DNA of 64,000 nucleotides, from contig PQWQ01000022.1 in assembly GCA_002943765.1 (NCBI GenBank), positions 1 through 64,000 of the forward strand, in the 5' to 3' direction. The stretch comes from Psoroptes ovis (lineage: Eukaryota > Arthropoda > Arachnida > Sarcoptiformes > Psoroptidae). The first letter of the stretch is position 1; every line of letters starts with the position of its first letter. The position numbers and the translations under genes are program-made. The notes under the pieces were generated by a model. The model saw only the letters and a program-made list of their open reading frames with translations. It made no database searches and was not told where the DNA came from. Shown one piece after another: positions 21,867-32,273 of the stretch.

Positions 21867-22785
21867 GGCACTGTTTGCAATCGTGACAATTCAATCAATG
21901 CTCCAGTCCCTTATTTGATTATTTGACAATCACAATTTATTCAATTAAATGGTCAACATTAAGTTCTAATTCAATTATTATTTCAACAACTTACCCTTTA
22001 TTTATCTTCGAATAATGATTTGCGATTATTCCAATCCAAATTGGTTCCTATAATCTTCAATTAATTTCAATTTTATTGTTAATTTTTAATGATCAAAATA
22101 ATTTTCACGTATTAAAATCAATCATCACAATCAAATGAAAATAAAAACAAATCGACTATTTAGATCGAGAACAAACATAATGTGTCGAAACAGAGCCGTT
22201 CTGCTAACACTGCCTACAAACCTTTTGCTTGCTTTCCCTTTAAAAAGTGTTGAGTTGACATGATTAATTATGATGATCAGTCATTATACATTCAATTATG
22301 ATTCATATTTGACTCATCGCTTAATGACCAGTCATTCAATTAATTCAAATATTGTCATCACTCATCAAAAGTTTGAAATTGCCATTAAATGTGCATCATC
22401 ATTTTCTCTAATCACTCAATGGCCATGAATTCATATAGTTTTTCGGACCTATTTCGATAAATGAAAGGCAATAAAATAATTTTAAAATGGGAATCAAGAA
22501 TTAGGCTTTATCCAATTATTGCAAGGATATCCAAATCTATAATCTCGGTTCAGGCACCACGGGTTGATAGTCATAATGACTGAATTGAACAAACATCAAG
22601 TCAACGAAACAATAAATTATTTATGGCCATTATTAACTACTGAGCAAAACAAGAGTTGCCACGAATATGTAATAATATGTGCATTTCTATTTTGCACAAT
22701 GTTTTGACAAACATTTATGGTTTGCATAAATGAATCAATTAGTTTAATGGTTAAAATCATGTTTACAATAAATGCTCGAATAAGA
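21867..22785. other. Intergenic, no gene seen
   Basis: AT-rich spacer between the palmitoyltransferase start and the 3' end of the PPP4R2 gene. It should hold the promoter of the former and the 3' UTR of the latter. No repeat or RNA gene recognised. Confidence 0.5.
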
Positions 22786-24698
22786 TCATTCCTGTTCCAT
22801 CGGTTCAGACATGACCTGGTCGTCTATGGATGAAGGTTCTGTTTTGATGACATCCACATTCATGGCTTGTTGATCATCTTCATCATCCATTTTTTCCACA
22901 TTCACCAAGCAAATAGATTCAGGTTCCATTGAAGTTTGTTCCATTACAATTTGTTCGTCTTCCACTACATTCACATTGCTCTGATTGGCAGCCAAAACTT
23001 CCATAGAATTTTGGTCATCATTTGATTGTTTGCAGTTTTCATTATCAGCAGATTGCTGTTCAAGTTTCAATTTTTTGCTGCATTCATTACTTTCTTCCAC
23101 CATCTGGTCTTTGGTGCCATCCTCATTGTCACAACTGTCTTCCGATTTCATTTTGTCAGACTCATCAGTTTGCGAATCTTCATTTGGTTGATCATCATTC
23201 ACATGATTGTTTTGAGTATGCTGCTGTTCTGGCTGCTGATTATCGAAATCATCGTCCACAACAATATTCTCATTTTCGTCGCCGGCTGAAGATGCTTCAG
23301 ATGAAGACGGTGAAGAAGATATGTGAGACTGTTCGGGTTGTGAATCATTCCAATTTCGATCAGTTGAATCGTTATCGGTTGGAGTATTTGTAGTGGATGC
23401 AGCCAAATAGCTGGATGCCACGAAAACACTTGTGAAACTGTCCAACTGCTGTAAAGGAGCTGTGGCATTCACATTGGAACTAGTTTGATTGGCAGCCGTA
23501 TCACTAAAGCTGCCTGTATTGCCAGTGTTTTGCTGCTGATTCGATGACAAGTTCACACTTGAATTAGCATCATAATTGGCCGATGTAGATGGGGTTGTCG
23601 CTGAGGATGAGGTGCATGCAGTTTGTCCATTCGAACTGGATAAATGTTCCAACGAATATGCAGGTGTTGGCGTTTCAAATGATGCATTCAGTTCATGGGA
23701 ATGCTGTTGGTGATGATTGTTGACAATATGATGGGGCTGAATTAAATGATCGAATCCATTCGTCAAACTGGCTGTCGTTGTGGTTGTCGCTTGCATCGAT
23801 AACAAAGATGAAGAAGCAGGCGAAAACGAACCTGGAGACGATGAACATGACGAGGATGACGAAGATGATGAAGATGAAGACGACGATGAGGATGAGGAAT
23901 TATGAATGGCCGCTGGTGCGGCAGATGAATTGGCCGAGCAGGTCAGTTCGGCCACCAAACGATTGGACCAAATCGATGCGTATGGTGAAGCTCTACTCCG
24001 CGAAGAGAATGACGAAGTGGGAAAAATTTCTCGAAACGAAAGCAATTTGTCCATTCTGCACAAACAAATCAAACCAATCATTCAATTCAGATAAATAAAC
24101 ATTTTAAATAAATACACCTGATGAATAAACCTACGTTTCAGGAGTGGAATATTTATTGGGATGCGGCTGTGTGGTGGACACGACGAGCACATTTTTCTGA
24201 ATGCCTCGCATGAATTTGTCGGCACTGGTGTAATGTTTATATGGCTCAATCAGCAATTCACAAATGCGTTGAATGGTGAATGGAGCCGCACAAAACCAAT
24301 CAAACGATTCAAGCACATGCTTTTTGAATGCATCGTAATCGAATAAATCACAATTTGGCACTTGTAATTGCGACTCCTGAAGTGGATATTTGACCAGAAA
24401 ATTTTCCATCACCATCTCCATTTTACGACGAATAAATGGCTGCACAACACTCCAAGGAAATCTAAAAAACAATGTGATTAGCGTTGGTTTATGAGTAAAA
24501 TCACTTACATTATGTCCCCAGTTTTGGCTATGGTTCGCAAATATCTTTCAAGGATATCTGGAAATTGATTGCCTGCATTCGGATTCTTGGCATGACCTAA
24601 ATCAAAGCAAACATAATTTAATCCATGAACAAACATTGACAAATGCAAAACTTACTGGCCAATTCTTCCAATACTTTGTCATAATCCAATTCGACCAT
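22786..24698 (-). CDS. PPP4R2: Protein phosphatase 4 regulatory subunit 2
   Basis: Regulatory subunit of the PP4 phosphatase holoenzyme, which acts in centrosome function, splicing and DNA-repair dephosphorylation. Exons on the minus strand: 24698-24656, 24596-24509, 24461-24135, 24055-22786. All phases agree and give 575 residues. The conserved N-terminal domain includes LRTIAKTGDIIFPWSVVQPF and PFTIQRICELLIEPYKHYTSADKF, closely matching vertebrate PPP4R2. The rest is a long acidic/Ser-rich disordered tail with a polyserine run of about 19. The last residues EPMEQE resemble the human C-terminus (EPMEQD), which supports the last exon and stop. The start is the first Met of the conserved block; a short upstream exon cannot be excluded. 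Confidence 0.93.
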
Positions 24699-24913
24699 TT
24701 CTTCAATCAAATTCGACTTTCAAAATCAAAATGATTATTTTGCAGTTTGATTGAGCACAAAATCAACAAACAAATGACAATCACTGCCATCTATTGGCAC
24801 TACACTAATGCATAAATGAAATTGAATTTTTATTGAACATGAGTGTGACAGTTTACAAATGTTTAAATACAATAAATGAAAGAGGTAAAAATGCGAGATC
24901 AAGAAATGACCAG

Positions 24914-27900
24914 TCACTGGTAGTTACAATTCTGCTCATCGGTGTGGTCGTCGTCGCCGCAATCCGGCTGCTGGTCACAGCGCCAAGTTTGAGGTATGCA
25001 GAGAGGGCGTTTTCCACACTTAAAGTAGCCGTCGGGACAGTGGAAATCGGGTGGCGAAATCACTTGGCAAATGGATCGTTCATCAGATTGGTCATAGCAG
25101 TCTTTGTGACCATCACAAAGCCAGTGATAAGGGATGCATCTTCTGCGGTTGTCACATTGAAACTGTTTGTGCTGACACTGCTTGTTGTTGGAATACGGAC
25201 TATCAGACTTGCCTTGGATTACACATTCACAATCATTAACATTCCTCATCATTCATCTTTCAATCTATCATCTACTGTTTGTTTTCCACTAACCTGATTC
25301 TTCTGCTTTACGTTTGACGCATCTACTGCCTCGACTCAGATAAATGTACTCGCTCGTTGGACAGAATTTCTCGGACAATCGTTCAGTGGATAACATTCGA
25401 CAATTGCCATCATCCATCAGTTCATAGTGGTCATCACATGCACATCTCCATTGATCGTCGCCAACTACTGCCAAAGTCAATTGCTGGCACTGGTCGCCTT
25501 TTGTATAAGCCGGTGACCGATTCTTTGAGCCTGCAAGCCATACGTTTAACTGAAACAAAGGTCCGCGTTCTTGCAAAATAAAACGAGTTATGTTGCTTTT
25601 GGTATTAAACTTATGAATTGACCCATGCTGAATTTCGGTCCAGTACAGAGAATCATCAAAGAAAACAAGCGAATTAACATTGTTCATATTCGAGGATTGC
25701 CATATTCGTTCAGCAGTCTGGTCATCGTTCAGATAATTGATTCGTTTCAATGTTTTATCGGCAGTGTCGGCCCAATACAAACAGCCTTTGTCAGTGTCAA
25801 TCGCTAGTGAACCAACAAAACTGATTGAGCGATCCAGCTGCTGGCCCAAAATGGTTTGCTGACTGCCATTCATGTTTGCTCTGCGAATGGCATACGGGTA
25901 AATTGTTTTGATTGCTTCATCTTGCTGTTCAACTATCGATGTGGCTGTGTAAAACATTAGACCCCGTTTCACATCGAGAACCAGTGCACGTGGTTCAATA
26001 AGGTCTGTGATCAGTTCTTTGTGCCAGACTTGTGTTTCTGTGTTTTGAAAATTGATCACTGAAATGGCATTTGACTGCAGCAAATAAACATTTCCATATC
26101 TCCAATCAAAAGCAATAGTCTCAATTTGAATCAATTGCTGATTTCTTGACAAAAATTTGATGTCAATTCTCTTGGTCAAAGTTTGTTCGGTTTTAGGCTG
26201 TAGACTTTGATAAAGCAAATTGTTTTTCATGACATCCACATAATAAATCATATTCTGCAATGGATCAATGTCAAATGTTATCGGTGATCGGCTAAATGTG
26301 ATGGGCGCTCGATTAATTGATCGACCATCGCTCAAGTTTCTAAACTGAATCAATCCTGGCTCCATACGTGAATAAACTAAGATTGCTTCAGTTCGATTGA
26401 TTGGTTCATTCAAATCATTGATCGATTGATTATTCGTATGATTACAATTATTTGATTTGACAGATAATTTCAGTTTTAAATCAGACATTAGCATATGATC
26501 AGGTAGAGAGGACTGTTTGAATAGCATCATATGACTGTCGTTATTAGCGATTGTGATCACTGCCAGTGAGATGATTGTGTTGCTTATATTTTGCTCTGAT
26601 AATGCATTGGTAGTATTACCAGTTAGCACTGCTTTCGTTACCGTTTTCTTAGCGGTTTGTTGTCGATTCAGCAAGTAGACTGTGTTATCATAGGCAATCA
26701 TTGATTTTGATGATATCTGCGACCAACTTTGCAAATTGAGTGCAGCAGAAAATTCCATTCGAAAGCGGAGTCGATTTGTACCTTCATAATCAACTGATTG
26801 AAGAAAATCTGAAATCATTTGACAACTGTGCATTAATTCAAAACAAATTATTCATAATTCAAGACTCACTCATTTGGTCATCAATCCAATACAATCGCTG
26901 CTTGATGTGATCGATTGCCATTTGTTTGGGTTGCACGATTGCGATTGTGACGATTGGTTTGGTGAGTTGCAACTTGACATCGTATCGAATGATTGCAGGC
27001 GACAATGACTGGCTTGGTCGTTGCATTCGATCACCTTCTCTGCATATGAAAAGCATTGCCTTGTCGGCATCTAATTGCATGTCTGTTGCCCTGCTCAAAG
27101 TGTTGTGGTCAATTCGAACAAAACATATTTGGTGATCGTTGCATTCATACACCAGTTGATTAGTTTTGTCCAATAAGAACCAATTATGGCCACCATCAGT
27201 CGCTATTTGATCAATATGATTCACATCAATATGATCAGCCAGCGCCATTGATGCACCGTTTAAACATTGAACTCGAGACTGGTTTCGGATCCAACAAAAA
27301 TCAAATGCGGCATCAATCACTTTGATTGCAGCAATATGTTCATATGCTGCTGCTTCAGATGATGTTGACGTCCAATTGGCAGTCATAAAATCTGCCGCTT
27401 GAATTTGCTTCACATGTGTCTGATTGTAATGAACAATAGCCACTGATTTGGTGGTTGCATGTTGTAAATTGTTGTTTGCAATCAATTTGATAACTTTATC
27501 AGTGAATAGCCCGTCACAAACACCCTCACTTTCGTCACTGTCATCTTGACCATTCGGGTCGTTTGAAAATTGACCACAATCTGGTTGACCATCACACATC
27601 CAACCACGAGGAATGCATTCGGCTGATTTTTTGCATTCATAGTTTTCATCGTTATGGCCACCACATGGCCCACACCAGGATTCGTCAGTGGCTGATATCG
27701 ATTGTTGGTCTGCAATCATTCCTTCGTAAGACTTGAACAACTGATCATCGAGCACTACGTCTTCATCAAATGAATTCAAATATGACTGAAGCCATTCATC
27801 AGAACCATCTCGGCAATCGACTATTTGATCACAACGCCACAACTTGGGAATGCATTCAAATGATGTGAGACATCGAAATTGATTAGTTTGGTTGCAATTC

Positions 27901-27980
27901 CAATTCAAATTGTCAGATGAACGAACTGATGCGATCAATGACCAGAATATTAACATCAATTTGGTTAGCTTAAGAGGCAT
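24914..27980 (-). CDS. Secreted LDL-receptor-related protein
   Basis: Exons on the minus strand: 27980-26870, 26808-25294, 25212-24914; phases agree and give 974 residues. Signal peptide (MPLKLTKLMLIFWSLIASVRS), then two LDL-receptor class A repeats (CIPKLWRCDQIVDCRDGSDEW; CIPRGWMCDGQPDCGQ...), two degenerate YWTD/LDLb beta-propellers (QRLYWIDDQ; GCLYWADTADKTLKRI, DDSLYWTEI), a Cys-rich EGF-like segment (CQQLTLAVVGDDQWRCACDDHYELMDDGNC), and two further class A repeats (CIPYHWLCDGHKDC; CIPQTWRCDQQPDCGDDDHTDEQNC). The protein stops right after the last one. There is no transmembrane segment or NPxY tail, so it appears secreted and is far smaller than LRP1/LRP2. Likely a ligand-binding or endocytosis-related protein; exact orthology is unclear. 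Confidence 0.88.
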
Positions 27981-28188
27981 ACTGATATAACAAGCTGTTC
28001 ACTATGAATGAAGCAAACACCAAATCATCACATCAAAATACAAACATGCTCGTTCTTGCTTAATCTAATCACATTGCATATCAATCGATTAATATGTCAA
28101 TGCAACAACTGAATGTTTGATTGCAATCTTTGTTTATTAAAGTTCACTTTTGCTTAATAAAATTATTTTCAAATGCATTTCAATCATT

Positions 28189-28530
28189 TCACCAATACTT
28201 TTTCTTCTTTTTCTTAGATTTCTTCTTTTTTTTCTTATATTTTTTCTTCTTTTTCTTATACTTTTTCTTTTTATTTTTCTTTTTGTATTTCTTCTTCTTT
28301 TTCTTTTTATATTTTTTCTTCTTTTTGCCGTATCCGTCTAATAAATATGCACCAGATTTGTCAGCTGACGCCAACCAAGGTGCAACTTGCGAGTCTAAAG
28401 GAATCATTTCATCATTCGACCCTTGTTTACTCGCAGCTACCAGTCCGGTATTTTCGTCATCGGAAATAGCACGACATTCAAAGCAGTGTATCCAAGTAAG
28501 AAGTACGACCAATAGGGTCAACACGCCCAA
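28189..28530 (-). CDS. Putative secreted lysine/tyrosine-repeat protein
   Basis: I do not recognise this protein. 113 residues: an N-terminal signal peptide (MGVLTLLVVLLTWIHCFECRA), a short acidic/neutral middle (residues ~22-65), then a C-terminal block of about 47 residues that is almost only lysine, broken at regular spacing by tyrosine (KKKKKY-type units), ending YW. The coding strand there is AAG/AAA/TAT, so the plus strand is a pyrimidine tract. A clean signal peptide joined to a basic repeat suggests a real secreted, perhaps matrix-binding or structural, product. A low-complexity artefact remains possible. It sits upstream of the LRP-like gene on the same strand and diverges from the gene at 29.5 kb. 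Confidence 0.55.
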   Translation of the reverse strand: MGVLTLLVVLLTWIHCFECRAISDDENTGLVAASKQGSNDEMIPLDSQVAPWLASADKSGAYLLDGYGKKKKKYKKKKKKKYKKKNKKKKYKKKKKKYKKKKKKSKKKKKKYW

Positions 28531-29528
28531 TCGGGTCGTCTATTAATACGGGGAAAAGATAAATTTTGTTAGTTAAAAATTGAAACATAAAGTTATCAGA
28601 CTTGCCATTTTTGACCAAAATTGGTAATAAGGCTGTTGGTTTGAATTATCATTCGAACTGTCATCTATTTATATGATCGTCATCGTTATAAAATTGTCAT
28701 TCACACAAATAACATTGAAGCTGCTAATCATTTTAAAGAGTTGAGTTGCAAAAATTGCGTAAAACACAGTGAAACACTGACAAAACACCATGAATACCAT
28801 GATACCGATGTCAAATGTGGCAATTGTTGGCACATTGACTTCACTTCAGTGATGGCCATTCTTTTCCATTAATAATATTGTTTTCCAATTGTCATGTGTT
28901 ATATTTGTATTTTCTTATCGAGTATCCTTCACACATTTTAATTGTGATTATGACGCATAGCAAATACGCATATTCGTGTAAATTCAGTGATTGAGGAAAT
29001 TACCAAATCCAATGAACAAATTAGGTCTCAAATCTGGCATCAATTAAACTGTGCATCAATCGATCGATCGAACAACAACACTATGAGATCAATGTCAACT
29101 GCCAACTGATCGGCAGAAGCATTAGTATGGAGCAGATTCTCCGATTCTATATTCTCCATTCTAATCATTGGCAGACTGCATCGAATCATGGAATCGAAGA
29201 ATGCAATACTTGACTATATATTCGTTGCAATGGTGACCAATGTGTAGGTCACCAACCATTTCATGTTTGCTCGCTTGCAATACATTCACTTAATAAGTTG
29301 TGTTGTTGTTTTCGGGGCCAGCTTCAGCCGTTCACTACTTTCAAATTGGTCCGTCCATCGGGCAGCTTACTTTGTTTTTGTCTGTGGCACAAGAAAAGAA
29401 AAAAAACAAACAAATCTTTGTTGATTTCATCAAAAAGCACATCACCTTTGAATGCGATCCAATCAAATTATGCAAAGCAAATGCAAATAATCGACCAGTT
29501 CGTTTGACTGATTGTCCAGTCAGCATCC
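28531..29528. other. Intergenic between divergent genes
   Basis: Presumed promoter region of the lysine-rich gene (leftward) and the two-TM gene (rightward), and 5' UTR of the latter. An open frame starting at 29300 spans part of it but shows no recognisable domain and is in another frame from the downstream gene. Confidence 0.4.
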
Positions 29529-30641
29529 TTGTCGATAACCCATTGTCCTGTGATGATCAAACGTCCACTGACCAGAATGTCAATCTGCAACAAAGAAGTC
29601 AATCAAAACGACAACAACAGCACCAACAACACCAACAGCGATGCTTCCGCCAAAAACGGAAACCTTAACAACGACAACGATGGTGATACAGCCGATCATG
29701 TCGATACCAGCGTCGAAGAGTGTCTCAACCTATTCAAAGCCTGCTGCAAGAAGAAGGCTGACTTCGGTAAGATCATCAATATATCATTCAATCAATTCTT
29801 ATCTCATTCATTGTTTACGCTAACAGGCTTAGAAGACATCTTCTGGATCATATTTTTGCTGATAATTGTCTTGTTTTCCATCCTCAAAGGTCTGACCCGT
29901 TACACGTGGTCTCAGATCACATACATGATGCTGGGCTCGATCGGTGTGCTCATCATTTTGTACATCGGTGCCGCCATCTTCAATAAATTTGTGCTCGAGG
30001 ATTCGAGTACTGCACATTGGAATGCCCACGCACGATACACGCAAGCTGCCATTCATTGTCGATTGAATGAAGAGGAACAACGTGTTCATGTGATTGCACC
30101 TCCGAAAATGGGGGGTGCCAAATTGAATATCATCTACTCGGTCGGCGATGTTCCTCTGGCCAAGACCACATCGTCCGGATCATCGTCCACAATCAACGGC
30201 AATCCGCATTCTCGCCAGGGCTCTGTCGGTAGCGGCATCGGGGTCATGCCCAACGCATTGTCCAACATAACCGCCCAAGCCATTCAAACGGCTGCTGCGC
30301 TGCTTGGGCCTCAGTCAACCGCCTCACAACCGAACATAGCGACGATGAGCAGCGGCTCTGGCACGACCACTGTGACAATCAGCCATCAGCAGTCCAAACC
30401 TTCCGCAACCTCAAGCAGCCATCAGTTGCATCATCAAACACAGCAAACCATAAAATCGCCAATCAGTTTGGCGTCAAAAACTACTGCTGCAACTGGCGAT
30501 TCACTGCTCGGGTCTTGTCTCAAAGACGAAGTCATAGCCGAGGAAGATGATCGACCAGAGACGCCAAGTTGTCATTCCAACAATAACCACAGCAGCAGCA
30601 ACGACCACGATCTTTCCACTGATGTAAATAGGCAGACATAG
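29529..30641 (+). CDS. Unrecognised two-transmembrane-segment protein
   Basis: Two exons are likely: up to 29766 and 29827-30641, separated by a 60-nt intron (donor GTAAGA, acceptor CTAACAG) that is in frame and stop-free. The most plausible start is ATG 29577 (MSICNKEV...), giving 334 residues when spliced; 29529 is the first in-frame ATG. The N-terminus is Asn/Asp-rich and followed by KACCKKK, a possible palmitoylation site. Two membrane helices follow (IFWIIFLLIIVLFSIL and ITYMMLGSIGVLIILYIGAAIF), then a conserved-looking amphiphilic stretch (HARYTQAAIHCRLNEEEQRVHVI) and a long Ser/Thr/Gln-rich tail. No family comes to mind. It converges with the gene ending at 30941. Confidence 0.65.
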   Translation: MSITHCPVMIKRPLTRMSICNKEVNQNDNNSTNNTNSDASAKNGNLNNDNDGDTADHVDTSVEECLNLFKACCKKKADFGKIINISFNQFLSHSLFTLTGLEDIFWIIFLLIIVLFSILKGLTRYTWSQITYMMLGSIGVLIILYIGAAIFNKFVLEDSSTAHWNAHARYTQAAIHCRLNEEEQRVHVIAPPKMGGAKLNIIYSVGDVPLAKTTSSGSSSTINGNPHSRQGSVGSGIGVMPNALSNITAQAIQTAAALLGPQSTASQPNIATMSSGSGTTTVTISHQQSKPSATSSSHQLHHQTQQTIKSPISLASKTTAATGDSLLGSCLKDEVIAEEDDRPETPSCHSNNNHSSSNDHDLSTDVNRQT

Positions 30642-30940
30642 ACCAATCGTTTTGACTCAATACAACTTTGTGCTCTCTATTTTTCTACATGTGTCATTAC
30701 ATCATTTATTCACATGGCATTGTTCGTGTATGCACCATCATACAGCATACATGGACTGTACAGATAGATTCAAATGAAATATGTTAGCTTTTAATAAGAA
30801 CAAAAAATATTTTAAATTATTAATTAATATTCATTCATTCATTCATTAATCAATTATCATTACTATTACTATTACCAATTATCAAAATATTATCATTTAA
30901 TTATTAATTACATTTCTCTAAATACTCTTTATATCATACT

Positions 30941-32053
30941 TCACTTCTTCCATCCACTCCACATGCCTTTCATCAACTTGGCCATCAATCGACACATCAC
31001 TTTCATCAGTGAATTTCGTTTTGCTTTTCCATCGATTGGTTCTTCGTTGGTTATCTTCTTTTTATTCAATAAACCAAACATCACTTTCCACAAAGGCTTC
31101 AGAGATGGTCTACGTGCAAATAGTCGATGTCGAATGGTCATATGATACATGGATGAATGATACTGTTTTAGTAACGAGGAAATGACATGGTCATAGCCAA
31201 ATGATGCTTCATTTGTGGACAAAAATGATGATAGATTACGCTGCTCTTCGATTCGAATGATAACAGTGTTGATCATCGATGATCGTCGGTCATGATGACG
31301 ATAAAATGCCTTAATCCACGACTGCATATGTTCAATCGACTCGAGATCATTTGGGTCGTAATAACCAATGGCCAAGTTGCTCATGGCCAAATATGAATCA
31401 AACGTTTGCTGATAAAATTCAGATTCGTTTTGGTATGAATCTGGCCATTTCAAGAAACATAATTCCAAATTGACATTCGATTGGCCACATGCATATCGCA
31501 CATCATATGTCTCAATTAGACGACCATTACTCCCTTTACGTTTTGATTCTATCAAAAAGTTGTGCCGACACTTTCGCAGAAAATTATTGTCCACATTCAG
31601 ACGAGAACTTCGTCGACCAATATTCATTCGATGTTTATTGCTGTGTGTCGAACCAAATACAAGCACACGACAACATTTTTGTTTTCGCTGACAGACTGGT
31701 GACGCAGCAATCATTTCAAATGATGACAGTAAAGATGAACTTGGTTTTTGGTCATTTTGTTGGCGGTGGTAATGTTTTGGTTGGTTTGACGGCTGATTGC
31801 TACGCATCATTCGAATGGCGGCTCTTGTGGTTATGGCAACTGGCCACGTTTTACGAGAATTAATGACAGAGTCGATTTGACTTACATTATTCGAACAATT
31901 ACTGTGCTCAATTGATGGCGTCCAATCATAATTATTGACAATCGAATCTGCTTGGCCATCATTTATACGAATCAATCGTTCTCGTGGACATTTGCCCAAT
32001 TGTAAAGTATTGCTAATGCAGTAATCAATGTTTGCATGTTTGATGGCTGCCAT
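30941..32053 (-). CDS. Divergent protein, possible degenerate small-GTPase fold
   Basis: About 370 residues from MAAIKHANIDY (good AAAATGG context; 12 codons before it are also open). After a basic N-terminal third, the order of motifs loosely follows a Ras/Rho-type G domain: a hydrophobic strand and loop VLVFGSTHSNKH where GxxxxGK[ST] would be; ETYDVRYACGQSNVNLELCFLKW where switch I/beta-3 and DTxG would be; then YLAMSNLAIGYYDPNDLESIEHMQSWI, like the beta-4/alpha-3 stretch of Rho proteins. The nucleotide-binding residues are not kept, so it would be a pseudo-GTPase. The C-terminus is strongly basic. A consensus donor (AAT|GTAAGT near 31888) lies in the N-terminal third, so a small intron may alter the frame there. 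Function unknown. Confidence 0.5.
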   Translation of the reverse strand: MAAIKHANIDYCISNTLQLGKCPRERLIRINDGQADSIVNNYDWTPSIEHSNCSNNVSQIDSVINSRKTWPVAITTRAAIRMMRSNQPSNQPKHYHRQQNDQKPSSSLLSSFEMIAASPVCQRKQKCCRVLVFGSTHSNKHRMNIGRRSSRLNVDNNFLRKCRHNFLIESKRKGSNGRLIETYDVRYACGQSNVNLELCFLKWPDSYQNESEFYQQTFDSYLAMSNLAIGYYDPNDLESIEHMQSWIKAFYRHHDRRSSMINTVIIRIEEQRNLSSFLSTNEASFGYDHVISSLLKQYHSSMYHMTIRHRLFARRPSLKPLWKVMFGLLNKKKITNEEPIDGKAKRNSLMKVMCRLMAKLMKGMWSGWKK

Positions 32054-32273
32054 TTTCAAAATAAATTGAAAAAACCAATTTTCAAACAAAATAAAATCAC
32101 TTCAAGTGGACACGTCATTCAAATTACACCAATCAAAACAGACTCATTAATGACTAATGAACAACTAATAATAACAAATTAAATGACAATAAGACAACAT
32201 TCACCTCTGAATGTAAAAAAACAAAATAAAAATTAATTATTTATTTTCAACTTAATCACTACTTAGTCATTGG

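Noticed and set aside
23778..24098. Plus-strand frame rich in Met/Lys/Arg opposite PPP4R2
   Set aside because: Antisense shadow of the polyserine-encoding region.
29300..29668. Open frame MLLFSGPASAVHYFQ... before the two-TM gene
   Set aside because: No recognisable domain and a different frame from the downstream gene; more likely 5' UTR. A separate small gene cannot be fully excluded.
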